NCBI GenBank assembly: GCA_020746105.1
Contig: CM036618.1
Span: forward strand, 119,089,161 to 119,153,160
Source of the DNA: Trogon surrucura
Lineage: Eukaryota; Chordata; Aves; Trogoniformes; Trogonidae
DNA: 64,000 bases
Reading direction: 5' to 3'
Made by a program: the position numbers and the translations under genes. Numbering within the stretch: position 1 is the stretch's first letter; each line of letters starts with the position of its first letter. Shown here piece by piece: positions 23,776-35,420 of this stretch. The notes below the pieces were generated by a model that did not search any database, was not told the DNA's origin, and saw only the letters and a program-made list of their open reading frames with translations.

Positions 23776-26700
23776 CAGTGTGGTCCTTTGGCAAAAAGCT
23801 ACCTCTGTACCTCGACTGCAGTAACAGCTTTATTCAGTCCTACCATCTGGGGATAAATATACCCCTGCTGTGGCACAGGTCTTCATCACAGCTCTTTGGA
23901 ACAATGTTTAATCGCATTATCCGACACGTGGGGTTCTTAGGTCTCGATGGAGTGAGTACTGATACTCGTCAGCACAACACACGCGGTCTGTGTGAAAAAA
24001 AAGCTTCACTGGAGGTGGATTATAAGTGAAATATTTCCGAGTAATCTAAAGTAGCTCCTTCTGAGCAGGCAAAGCTGAAGGCAGATAGCACTAGCTGGCA
24101 TGCGTTCACCTCCTACTCCACATGACGTTGTCCATGCAGGGAAGAAGCTGTGGACATCCTTGAGTCCTTCCTCATTGCTGGCAAGAAACTGGTGGGCTGG
24201 ACAGACAGCACATGCGGAGACGCTGATGGAAGTGACCACCTTCAAAAAGAACCCCAACACCTTGATTCGCTGCCCTTCACAAACTCTAAACACTTACGTA
24301 GGAAAAAAAAAAAAATTAAAGAAGTAACGGAAGCGCCACTTAACACTGTTTCACGTGGGACTCCTCGCACAAGTTTCCACAGCACTACCCGGCTTTGCCC
24401 TGGAACAGCAGGCGCCCAGGCATTGAGACGCGGTGTCAGCATGCAGAGGAGTTAGAGAGAACAAAGTCAGATCAAAATATCATTTCATCCCTTGGGTCCA
24501 ACGAGCTATTGGCTGTGAACGTAAAGGAATTATCACACATGAGCTTACTTCTGCAGGCAGCCTGGCAGGAATGCATTCCCATTCAGTTAAAGATCCTTCA
24601 CAGGGAGCAATAGAAATGTTCTGTTCCTTCCATATCTTTTCATTCCTTTTCAAGCATTTATACAAGTATTCAGGGGCTTAACCAGAAATGAAAGAAATTC
24701 ATTTTAGGTTATGCGTATTAAGAGGCTCTGGGACTCCTCTACCTGTCTGACTGCGCTAAAGGTTTTGTTAGCTCACTTTTTTTTTTTACCTCTAGTAACT
24801 ACCAGTAAATCCCAGGAGTGGATTATTCTGTCCACCTGAAACAAATTCTCTTTTCACACTGAGAAGCATTCAAAGCATTTGAAGATGTATGGGATTCATT
24901 CAGTATATTTACTGAAGAATTTAGTTGTAATCGCTTATAAACATCTGTTGCATTTTAGCTCGGTAAGTGTAAATAATAGCAATATAATGGTACGTGCATG
25001 TTGGATGCCATCTCTTGGAAAAAAAACCAAAACCCACGACCAAACAAACAACAGAACCAAGTTTCACTTCTCTCACCCAGCACCTGATCGCCCAAAAAAA
25101 AAAGAAAAAAGAAAAAAAAGAGTGACATACTGCTTGGAGAAGCAGAGTTGATTAATGGGCAGCCTGTGAAACCATCTGCTCTTGAGGACCCAGCTTTGAA
25201 TCCCAGTGCCCCTCGCTGGGTCAGCACTTTTTCTGGTGCTGAGAAGCGACATTAACTCTGCTGGCCTTTGCTATTAGGAAGAAAGAAACGGTCTATGGAA
25301 TTCAGTTTGCCTTGAAAAACAGAAAAACCGTCCCCGATTCTGAGCAGTAACGTTTGGTCGAAAGGAAGTACTGGATCAGCAGTGAAGAAGAACACGTAAT
25401 GCTACAACTCAAGCGAGTTTAAAATGTCTCTCTGGAAGCAGGGAATAACCTGATCATCCTTGGAGCGGACTGTCGTAAAATTAAAAGGAGGAAAAAAAGG
25501 GACTTGGGGCTTCTCTGTGGCACAGAGAACCAATGCACTTCCTGACACTGTCTTTGATAGCGTCCCTATCAGCTCGTCACGTGGGCAGCAGGTAATGCTG
25601 GCCTGGCAATAAATGCTGTAAAAATGCTTCAAACCCTTTGAACTAGATGTAACAAAAGCTGGGGGCGGTCAAAATGCCAAATAAAGTTAACTAAGCACAA
25701 GAGAGGAGGCCAGAGACAGATGCTGGGAGCTGAATGTCAGATCAAGGGATGAGCTCAACAAGGTGCTCGAAGAGGCATTTCCTGGTTAACTCGGGAATCT
25801 CCAGGAACCTTTGTAGTCTTTCATCCAAGCCTTATTAAAAGAACAGAGGGTGGGTTTTATAAGAGACTCGGAGATACAAATGTACGTTCATTTGAACTCA
25901 TCAGATCCAACTGCAACTGGTTTGGGTAGGTGCTCTCCCCAGTGCAACATTTCAGTTAGAATTATCATAGAGGACAGAAGAAAATGAGAAATTTCAGCTC
26001 TGGAAAACCTGATGTAGCATTTCTTGCCTCCAGTGCCAAGTGCCTTACTACACAGACATTACTAATAACTACTTTTTTCCCCCCCTACAAAACTTACCAA
26101 CAATCTTCATCAATAGTAACAATTAATTCATAACTTACTGGTATTTTTGTGCATGAGAAGCGTAAGCAAAACGAGAGATAATTGCACAAAATAGCGTTTG
26201 CTCCCATGCAGACGTTAGTTTCACATTTTAAATGTGGCACGCGGGAAAACCATGACAATTCAAAACCACGAGCAACCAAAACTCAGCAATTATTAAGCAA
26301 AGGTGGAGCAACAACCATCCGGGATACACAGCACCTTAATCGCTGGCTGTGCCAGGAGGATCGCAAGCCCCCACATCCTCAACTCCACACGAGATCTCCC
26401 TTTGGCTTCCAGTGCCAACGCGTTACTGCAGCATTTCCTCCAGCCCACATCCGGGAACAGCATTTCCAAGTTGCTGGTGACGTCCTCGCAATTTTAAATA
26501 CCCTCCATTTTCAACTTGGTGACCGGGTTGTGTTCAGTCCCTTACTATAGACACCTCCCTTACGTCTTCACGATTACTTCAATTCACAGGCTGCGGAGGG
26601 AGCCAGGAACCAGTAACCAAGAGGATCAGGCAACCTGAATGGCTTTTTCCTTTCACAGACATAAACATACGTGTGTTTATGTACAAACACCTTATGATTT

Positions 26701-29700
26701 TCCATACTTGTTACTGCCATGCTGCCATTCTGTACAATAGAGAAGGTGGAATGCAGCTATTTCTTGACACATAACACACATACATGCACGTGTTTGTGTT
26801 AACGTGGTGCATATGCCAAACAGATATTACGACGACTTTGGTGGCAAATAAGGCAACGTTCTCCCAGATGGGAAACACCAAAAGTGGCAATTTTTTTCCG
26901 CTTCAACGCAGTCATCAAGTATTCTTGCCATGCCTTTCACAACACAGACAGAACTGCGATCCAGTGTTTTCAGACTTGCAGGATTAGCCATATGTGCTCC
27001 ACGGAACACGCTGAGCCAGCTACCACCGCCAGCGCCCACTGAAATCCCTACGGTTGTGTGTGAGTAACGCAAGAGAAAATCTGCCTCCGATTACCGAAAA
27101 AGACGCCGTATCTTCCTCCCAACTGATAGCTTGTGCTGCTGGTAGTATAATGTCTAACGCTGGTTTATGGCACATCTCTCTCCTAGTTCCTCTACTCTTG
27201 AAGGCATTACAGGAGAGAAATAACAAAACCGTGCTGTTCTCACCTCTCATCTTCCACGTGCCTGCGTGTGGTGTTGCTCTTTCTAACACGCGTTGATCAC
27301 CGTTCCCACAGCAGCCCATGTATTAGCACCGTTAGGTGAGTTCTAAGTGAAATCTGAGCCCTGTTGCGCCGTGCTCTGTAGAAATACGCTTCGAAAGACG
27401 GTCCCAGGTACCAACCAATTCTACCACGTAGGATAAAAAACAGTTGGAAGGAGAAAGTACACACAAGACCAAATGACACATGCAAGAGTTAGATGGAAAG
27501 AGTCCGTCTCATCCTGCCCATCGCATTAATCCGGGGGCACTGTGCTTACCTCCATTTGCCTTATGAAGCTGGGGCAGAAGACAAGCTTAACCGGCAAATT
27601 TTTTCACACTGAGTGGACGGGAAATGTTAGAAACAAGCAGTGAGGGGTGGCTTCTGACTGAAATAGTCTTGACATACTGAACGGTGTAGAACATTAAAGC
27701 AACGTCAATATTTATTATACAGATACGCGTATTGATTGGGCAGTAAAATGATCCAAAGTAATATATGCTACAATAATAACTGAACTCCATTCAGAAAAAG
27801 AGCACTGACGCGCAGAGAAGGAAAACAAACAAAAAAAAAAAAATCACAGAAGAGCAGATCCATTTATTAAATTAGCTCATGTGGGCATCTGGTTACTGAG
27901 CAAACAGGAACAGCTACTACAAAGCATGAGACATCTTGCACGAACAAACCAAAAAGAAACCAAGGCCACATTTCTAAAATACTCCCTTGCAGCTTGCCGG
28001 GGTTCGCCAGTTTAGAGCAGCTGAGAAATTGGTTGCAGCACTCCACGCTGTGCAAGGTGCCCCGTGCCCTCACTCGTTTGCCTTTTCTTATGAATGACTG
28101 ATGAATTTTGACATTTACCACACGACACGACCATGCGAGCGCTGTGCCGTGCTTTGACCACGAGGGTGTTCCCAGTTACAGAACCGCAACTGCTAATTCG
28201 GCAGAGATTTGGACAAAGTAAGGAAGACTGCACTTCCTTCCAAATTCAAATGGATGTGGCACCTCTTTCTTTCCCCTACTCCTCTCAGTTTAAGCACGAT
28301 TTAAGGCAAAAATTAGCCTGCTTTGTGATTTTCTCTGTTTTTATCATCTCTGGTGAAACTGGATTTACTTAACTAAATTGCCTGTGTACCTACATCTAAC
28401 TTCACAAGTCAGCTGCACAGTCTTCATATGCTCCATCGTGCCTCATTGCTGGTGACAATTCCAGCCACGGGACTGCTTCTATGGCAAATCTCTGATTATA
28501 TGACAAATCGACCAATTCTTTTCTTTTTTTTTTTTTTTTTTTTGGTTTTTGCTCTTAGCAGGGAAAGGATAATGTTCAATATTGAATTAGTAATGAAGTT
28601 CCAATTAAAGACTGTGAAACTGTGTGGACTTGCAAATATTTTTAGGAGTGTCCACACCTTTTACAAGCTCTAGATAAAGGTTTTGCAGGCCCTCACGCTG
28701 CTCTTCTGGTAGCCAACAGCCACACCTCCAGGCTGCCCTCTCCAGGTGCGTCCGACCTGGACCAAGGGCAGTCACACGAGGAGTAAAAGTGACGTTGGCA
28801 ACTCGCCTCTGAAACCTGCAAGCGTACAAACCTGTTCAACTAATGTTTAATTTTGTCCATGCACCTACGTCCAAAGACTGTATCTCTTTGCCCCAAACCT
28901 CTAACAATGGTACAGAAGGACCATGATGGCACGAATACAAACAAACCTTGCCTGGGCCAGCCAGATTCAACCTGTGTTGGTGGAATTAACAAAACCCATT
29001 TCAGCCTGTTCACTCAAGTTGCTTCTACCAGTTACCACAAACCACGAGCAAAATGAATATTAATCCTTTCACAACTTCTTCCAATAGCTACAGTGAGAAC
29101 TGGGGGATTTCCCCACTGCTGGACTCTCTTTGTCTCAGAGAGATGGTTTCAGCACTTCCTCGATGCTGGCTAAACCCTGAACATTCTAATGGCAAAAGAA
29201 AGCACCTCCTGAAACCTCCTTCTGATTCGTTCTTCCCTCTTTATTTATTTTATTTTTTACAGTTATAATAATTTCTGTTTTCTTCTCTTTGGCTTAAGAC
29301 TAGCTTTGCTAGGCTTGTTAAGACTGTTGTAACCAATGCTTAAGAAAAGGCAACGTTAAACAGCCCGAAGCAGAAAAAAAATTGGTCGGGAAGAAGTCCA
29401 TGGTCCGTCCCTGTCCCCATGCAGCATAAAGTTGTACGTAGGAGGCAGCATCAAACAGAGAAGCAGCTCCTCCGACTTCACTGTCCTTCTTTGTGTGTTT
29501 TTCTTGTCTTGTCCTCAAGGCAGAGGGGAAAATTAGGCTCTGAGACAGCAGCAGCAATAATAGCTCCAATACAACCATCCTGCCTCTGGAAAGGACAACT
29601 TATTGCTATTACCTCCCCATCAGGGAGTAACCTTAGTCTCCACCACTAAAAGGAAAGGGATGAGAAGCTGTTAAAATAAAAACCTTACTGAATAAGTGGC

Positions 29701-30287
29701 TTTGTAAGTGCTTAACCATTGTCCGTTTTACTTATTGTATTTTCTAATACAATCAAGAGAGGGATAGCTAATGATTTTTTGTTGAAATTTGAGCAGACTA
29801 TGGTCTTCATGTTCAAAAGGCTTGGGTTTACTCTACCTTTTATTACCCACTGGCTGCACCAAGTTTTGTCCCTGGACCATTTTTCCCAGCAAGAGTAAGA
29901 AAGCAACCCCTAAATCCCACTAGCAAGCGTCCACCGCTGAAGTCGACCTAATTTGAAATTCCTGTTTACTTCAATGCTCTCATTTCAGAGAAATTCCCAT
30001 TTCCAGGAAACTTTTGCTTCAGTAACTGCTCCGGCAGTCGGTATAACACAACACCACGGGCACATGTTCCCTGGGTCAGCTCGTTCAGGTGCCTGCAGCA
30101 GGCGGTAAGAGCGAGGGGCCACACCACGGAGGTGCAGAGGAGGAAGCTCTCAGCCTGCGGTCACCCAGCAAGCCCTGAGAGAGGTGCCCACCCACGGCAG
30201 CACCCACGGATCAGGAAGGCCCGTATCACGCCGCCGAGGAGAAGACGCTCCACAGCACTTACTGGTAACCCCACCAATTCCTCTGTG
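23776..30287. other. Unique non-coding sequence with A/T-rich simple tracts
   Basis: Purine or A-rich runs lie at 24302-24316 and 25094-25122, and a 20-T run at 28524-28543. A weak SINE-like trace lies near 25160-25220. The short frames are unrecognised and mutually overlapping. No tRNA-like box, LTR end or exon is supported. Confidence 0.5.
28524..28543. repeat. T20 homopolymer
   Basis: This is an uninterrupted run of 20 T, preceded by TTTTC. It could be a minus-strand poly(A), but no retrocopy is recognisable beside it. Confidence 0.9.
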
Positions 30288-30782
30288 TGGGCCCCTCAGT
30301 TCAAGAAAGACAGGGAACTGCTGGAGAGAGTCCAGCACAGGGCAACTAGGATGATTAAGGGAGTGGAGTATCTCCCTGATGAGGAAAGGCTGAGGGAGCT
30401 GGGGCTCTTTAGCTTGGAGAAGAGGAGATTGAGGGGTGACCTCATTAATGTTTACAAATATATCAAGGGGGAGTGTCACGAGGATGGAACCAGGCTCTTC
30501 TCGGTGACAACCACTGATAGGACAAGGGGTAATGGGCTGAAACTGGAACATAAGAGGTTCCGCTTAAACTCGAGAAGAAACTTCTTCTCAGTGAGGGTGA
30601 CGGAACACTGGAACAGGCTGCCCAGGGAGGTTGTGGAGTCTCCTTCTCTGGAGACATTCAAGACCTGCCTGGACACGTTCCTGTGTAGCATTATCTGGGC
30701 GTTCCTGCTCTGGCAGGGGGATTGGACTTGATGATCTTTCGAGGTCCCTTCCAATCCCTAACATTCTGTGATTCTATGATTC
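30288..30782 (+). mobile_element. CR1 LINE 3' end, about 495 bp, ORF2 C-terminus still open
   Basis: Translation gives [51 protein letters not shown] and [18 protein letters not shown] without a stop to 30731. The open frame continues upstream to 30132 outside CR1 by chance. The 3' end is GGTCCCTTCCAATCCCTAAC followed by ATTCTGTGATTCTATGATTC. It is 5'-truncated, as most CR1 copies are, with homology starting near TGGGCCCCTCAG. It is not a functional element, since the endonuclease and most of the reverse transcriptase are absent. Its tail matches the copy at 52716, so they belong to one subfamily. Confidence 0.95.
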
Positions 30783-31589
30783 AGAGGTGTTGCAATAGGA
30801 CACTCCAGACCCTGCTTGACTTTGCGATGGCGTCTACAGAAAACTTAGTATTTGAGATTTCAGTCACTATATAAGTAAGAAAAAAAGAGAGGGGGTGAGA
30901 GGAAGGCAGAATCCAGACGGAAAAGAGGAGCACAGTCTGCTTCGGTTTTGTTTTGAAAGGGCGTTTGTGTTTTCTCCCTGAACTGAAGCTGGTTGCATTT
31001 AGCTCGCAGCCCTGTTTGTATGGTGAAGATACACTAATGATTAATGATGTGCCAAGTGGTTCAGAGAAATTCCGTTCAGACCCACAGACACTTGTCAGTC
31101 CCCAAGGAACAAGAGCATTTTTGAAAACTGACCCACTAATTATCCATGAAAAGATTCAGGTAGTAGAGCACACTTGACCTTATTCTCAATGGCAGCAGCA
31201 GGTCTGATTCCGGGGAGTTTCTTTTACTTCTTTAGTTCTCCTGTATCAAAACTTGAAAGGCCACAGTCTTAAGATCAGCTCCTCGGTAGCTTCCTAAATT
31301 TTCCAGATGATATTTTGCACAACGATGTGTCATTTCATGTTGTATCAATCACATTACAGTGTGTCACTTAATATAGCATAAGGCAATATGATTGACACAA
31401 TCCGAGATGACTTGTCACAACACAAGACGTCAACTGGGACATTTGTATGTTTTGGGTTTATGTACACACACACACACACACAGAGCCTTCAAAGGTGGGG
31501 GGTGGAGGCAGGACACTCTCCCTCCTTTAAAAGTTTTCACATTATAGCAATTGATAAGCTGTTAAATCCAGTGAAATTTCTTCAGCTCT
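30783..31589. other. Unique sequence with a (CA)n tract and AT-rich block
   Basis: A (CA)n microsatellite lies at 31464-31482. Positions 31300-31440 are AT-rich with repeated TGTCA-type words (GTGTCATTTC, GTGTCACTT, ATTGACACAA, TTGTCACAAC), which are TALE-homeodomain-like. No exon was found. Confidence 0.4.
31464..31482. repeat. (CA)n microsatellite
   Basis: There are about nine and a half perfect AC units. Confidence 0.92.
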
Positions 31590-31910
31590 CTCTCTAGGCT
31601 GCCTCTAATAATAAACTACCAGAGCTTGAGTTTATTCCAACCTCTATTTATAATGGACACCTTCTCACGACGTATAAAGTGCCCTGTCCCCTTATTGTTA
31701 GGGAGTGGCATAATACAAAAAACCCATTACAATTACCCGCTTGTCCCTTGGTGGCATCTGACGCTAATTCAGCTCCCAAACAATTAATTTGGAGTAACCT
31801 CACAAAGCAATCCCTAAGCAACAGTAATTGGCTAATTCCCCTCTACTTATGGTTACGCTCATTATATTACAGACAACTTTAAATCAGGCTGTCATCGCCA
31901 GTTCTCGTTG
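31590..31910. promoter_or_regulatory. Candidate conserved regulatory element rich in TAAT sites
   Basis: The block holds TCTAATAATAAAC, CCATTACAATTACCC, GACGCTAATTCAGC, AACAATTAATTTGG and AGTAATTGGCTAATTCC in about 300 bases. It has no repeat signature, balanced composition and intact CpGs (CACGACGTATAAAG). This looks like vertebrate developmental enhancers. Only alignment to other birds and reptiles could confirm it. Confidence 0.3.
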
Positions 31911-34900
31911 TCACCGAGGCGATTCAGAGGGATGAGTTACTACACCCGCGATCGTTCAGAACCCGTCTGCGGAAGGAAAGCCCCATCCAGGAGCGTTGGG
32001 AAGGTGGGAAATCCCGAGCTGCATCCTGTAGGGGTTTGAGAATACAAGCAGGACCGCAAGGAAAGCTGCAGTAATTACAGGACATTAACTCCTAGTGAAG
32101 AAGCACGGCTTGTTTATGAAGTTTTCAGAAAGGTGTGGCTGCCAAAAGATCTCCAGGCAGCATAGTCTGGCAGAGAAGCCCTGACTGGGCACTGAGATTT
32201 GAGTCATCTTATTGTATTCTCTGTGGTCTCAGAGGTCAGCTATACGGTGAGGCGCACAAACAAGAGTTCAGACACGTCTGAGCCTACCTGGAGGTTCAGG
32301 TTGTTCTGCCTCATGCCTTGGTTCTCCATTTAGCAAATCGAGCTCGTACTTCACAAGAGTGTTTTGAAGCTAAAACTCAGCAATGGCTGAAAGACGCACT
32401 GGGATTGTTGAAAAGTAGAGTGCAGAAGGATTTCACAAGCCTGTTAAAGTAAACTGGATCTTTCTTGGACTGCTGCCACTTTTTGCATCTGGGGAAATAA
32501 CCTGGAGTGGCAACTGTATAGCCAGATGTTGCAAAACTAGTTTTTTAAGTTCTTTTTTTTTGTGGCACGGTATGGGGCTACATAGAGTTATCAGAACATA
32601 CTCTAAATATGCCAACTCAGGTACCAGGAACGGTATGTTCTGTCCAAGACAGCTCTGTCATCAGTCAAAAGTTGTAGCAAAAAACTAAGTGATTGACTTA
32701 GCATCTCCAGCACAGAGATGAGACAATTCTGCCGTGGCATATGGTGTATCCTGACCCGACGAGCAGCTGTAGGGACGTCAGAAGTGCAGGTATCTGCAGA
32801 TATGCCACCTCAGATCACATCTGAACAGTGGTACCTGGCCAGAAATGCAATATCCCGTATTTTTTCTGAGGCTGCAGAACTACGGAGGGTGAAGAAGGAA
32901 AATATTAATTATGGTAGACTCAGACAAAACTTGTATCGTCCCCCCCTCAAAACAAAAAAGAATCTTCAAAGACTAAATGCTTCTGTTTCCTCCAATATGT
33001 TCACCAGAGTTTTCTGCAACATGGTGGTTCGACTCCCATTGCCCATATGGCAAGCTGGGTTTTAAAATTCAACATGCAAAGATATTCAAAAGCAATCAGT
33101 AATTTGTGAGCAAATGCAAATCGAGAAACGCGCTGTTCTGTCATCAGTATTTCTTCCAAGTACCGTAGGTCTTCCTGCTTCTAAATCTGCATTTATAGAT
33201 GGGGTAGAAGCTCAGTGGCACAGAAGGACCGAGAAAACTGCACAGATGAGCCCAAATAGCCTTCATGTTTCACTTGTGGTGTTCCTAATCTGGAGAATCA
33301 GAGATCTTAGAAGCACAGACTATAAACTGGGAGACCACATCCTCAGGTAGTGTATTGTCGCAACTCTCATAATGCCCAGCTCAGCATATTTAGTATATCA
33401 TAAATGCCAGCTACAAAATAACTCCACATGGGTCACCAGCGGGACAGGGTTTTTTTTCCTAGCTGAAGAAGAATCAAAAGTTCAAAGGCAGAGAGATCAG
33501 CACTGAGAATTTCCCTGACTTCTCCCAAAAACGCAACCCCGATGATCAGCCCTTTCTGCGGGGCGGTGCTCGCCGTTCCTGCCCTTGTCCCGTCCCACAG
33601 CACCGGGTCCTTGGCTCAGGGAGGTACTGTGCCACCCAGAGAAGCCTGTTTGAGCAAGGCAACGACTGAGCACGCAAGCCAGTCACAGCACAGAGCCCTG
33701 AATTTGTGACAGACGATGCTTCCATGAGGAAACGTTCATCTCCTTCCTTGCGCAGAGCCAGAGCTCTCGGTCTTACCCGATCCCTGCAGGTCGCTTACTG
33801 CTGGGCTACTTTGCGTTTTAAGGAGAGACGAATAATTTTCAGTAGGTAATCTGAACTGTAAAAACACAGGATGGAAGGAAAAAAGGGGTGAAGCAATTGT
33901 ACTTTGAGAATTGTCCCCAAAGAACAGCTGTGTCAAGGACATAGCACACCTAGAGGTCACACTGCTCTCCCTCCCCACCTTCAAACTACTGCAAGAATAA
34001 CAAATCCCCTTTCCCTTATGATGTAGATTCATGATAAAATTCTCCTGTTTACAAAATTATGGTTTAGAAGTCTTTACTGGTTTCCTGCATAAGGCACCGG
34101 GTGGTGGAGATGGGCAGCATGAAGCAGAGACAAGCTGGCAGGTTTGGGAATGCCTCGGCTACCTGAAACTGGTGTTTTTCTGAACGTGCAACCACAGATT
34201 CCAAGTGGTTAAGGACACATCTTATTTCTTTTGGTGGTTAGAGCAGCGCCTGGACGTTCAGTGATCTTGTTTCCACACGGTTGTTACAAGGCTGGCCAGA
34301 GAACTCAGCGGGTTAAAAATAACCATGCGAATAAAAACAACAGTAACACCCTGCCCCCAGTATTTGGGTTAAATATAATCTAATCTGTTATCACTACCGG
34401 GAAAATAGTGCACAGAGGCTTGCTTGCACGGACAGCACGGGAGCCAAAATCCCTCTGGAGCTCCCAGTCAGTACGATCTGAAGGTGTCATCACGAAAGGC
34501 ACTGAAGAAACATCACCTTCCCCTCATATCACGTAAATTGAGAAGCCTCAATTCCCACCGAGGGCTGAATAAGTTTGCTTGGTAGGTTGTTCCAAGTCTT
34601 CAGCCAGACAAAGTTTCAGCTCACCGGGCTGAACGGCCAGTTACTTATTAAGGGACACTAAAGGTTCAGATATGAAAAAATAAAAAAAAAAAATGGAGTC
34701 AAAAGCCTATGGCAGAGCCAACTCCAGACCCAACACGACGACCATGTGAAATTTGACTCAAACTCGGTGTGAACGCCTTCCTGTAGCCACACGGATTTGC
34801 AGCCTTTGAGTCCCTACTTGGCATTTCTCACCAGAACAAGCCCAACTCTCCAAGCGATCGTTGGTCAACACAGTCAAGTTCCACACCAGTTTCTCATTAA

Positions 34901-35269
34901 AATATCACACAGAACTTCTAATTTGGTGTGACTTCAGTGCTCATGGTTATTTGAAACTGATCTCACGAACATCAAAAGAGGGTCAAAGCTCCTTCAGCAA
35001 AGAGTATTTCGAAAAGCACGAGTACCGCCACAGTTTTTGCTTAAGCGCTGAATCATTTTTGAGTTGTTAATGGCCTCTTTGCGAGCGCTCGCAGGTTTGA
35101 TTGCCGGCATCTCGCACGGCTTTAGCTGAGCTGAAGTGTGGCTCGTTATTCCATCTGTAAGTGTAGCTAATATCACACACGGTCACAGGCTCTGCAGTGA
35201 CCTCAGTAAAATTACAAATCGAGATTCAGCCTTCCATGGATTTTGCTACTTCTCTGTATTCAAACGCCA
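31911..35269. other. Unique non-coding sequence, nothing recognised
   Basis: No mobile-element end or RNA gene was seen. The open frame at 32718-33065 is 115 codons and unrecognised. A-rich runs occur at about 34675-34693. No splice-flanked exon is supported. Confidence 0.5.
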
Positions 35270-35420
35270 ACATCACTTCAAGGTCCTCCGCGTCGTTTAA
35301 TTACACACCTTCGGTCTGGCATAGCTAACGAGTAAATGTATCGCTATTGATGAGCTAGAATTATCACCACTATTTCATTTATATAATTTGATGGAATAAT
35401 GGAACAGTAAATTCTTAGCC
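35270..35420. promoter_or_regulatory. Candidate regulatory block with TAAT and CpG motifs
   Basis: CGTCGTTTAATTACACACC, GAGTAAATGTATCGCTATTG, GAGCTAGAATTATCACC and ATATAATTTGATGG lie together without repeat signatures. The mixture of homeodomain-like cores and surviving CpGs suggests constraint, but that is inference. Confidence 0.22.

Noticed and set aside
25139-25230. tRNA/MIR-like SINE around GCTTTGAATCCCAGTGCC
   Set aside because: The B-box-like word is isolated, with no convincing A box or core at the expected spacing.
27550-27568. 19-base minus-strand microexon between a CTGCCCCAG acceptor and GTAAGC donor
   Set aside because: Isolated splice-like pairs this short arise often by chance, and no neighbouring exon supports it.
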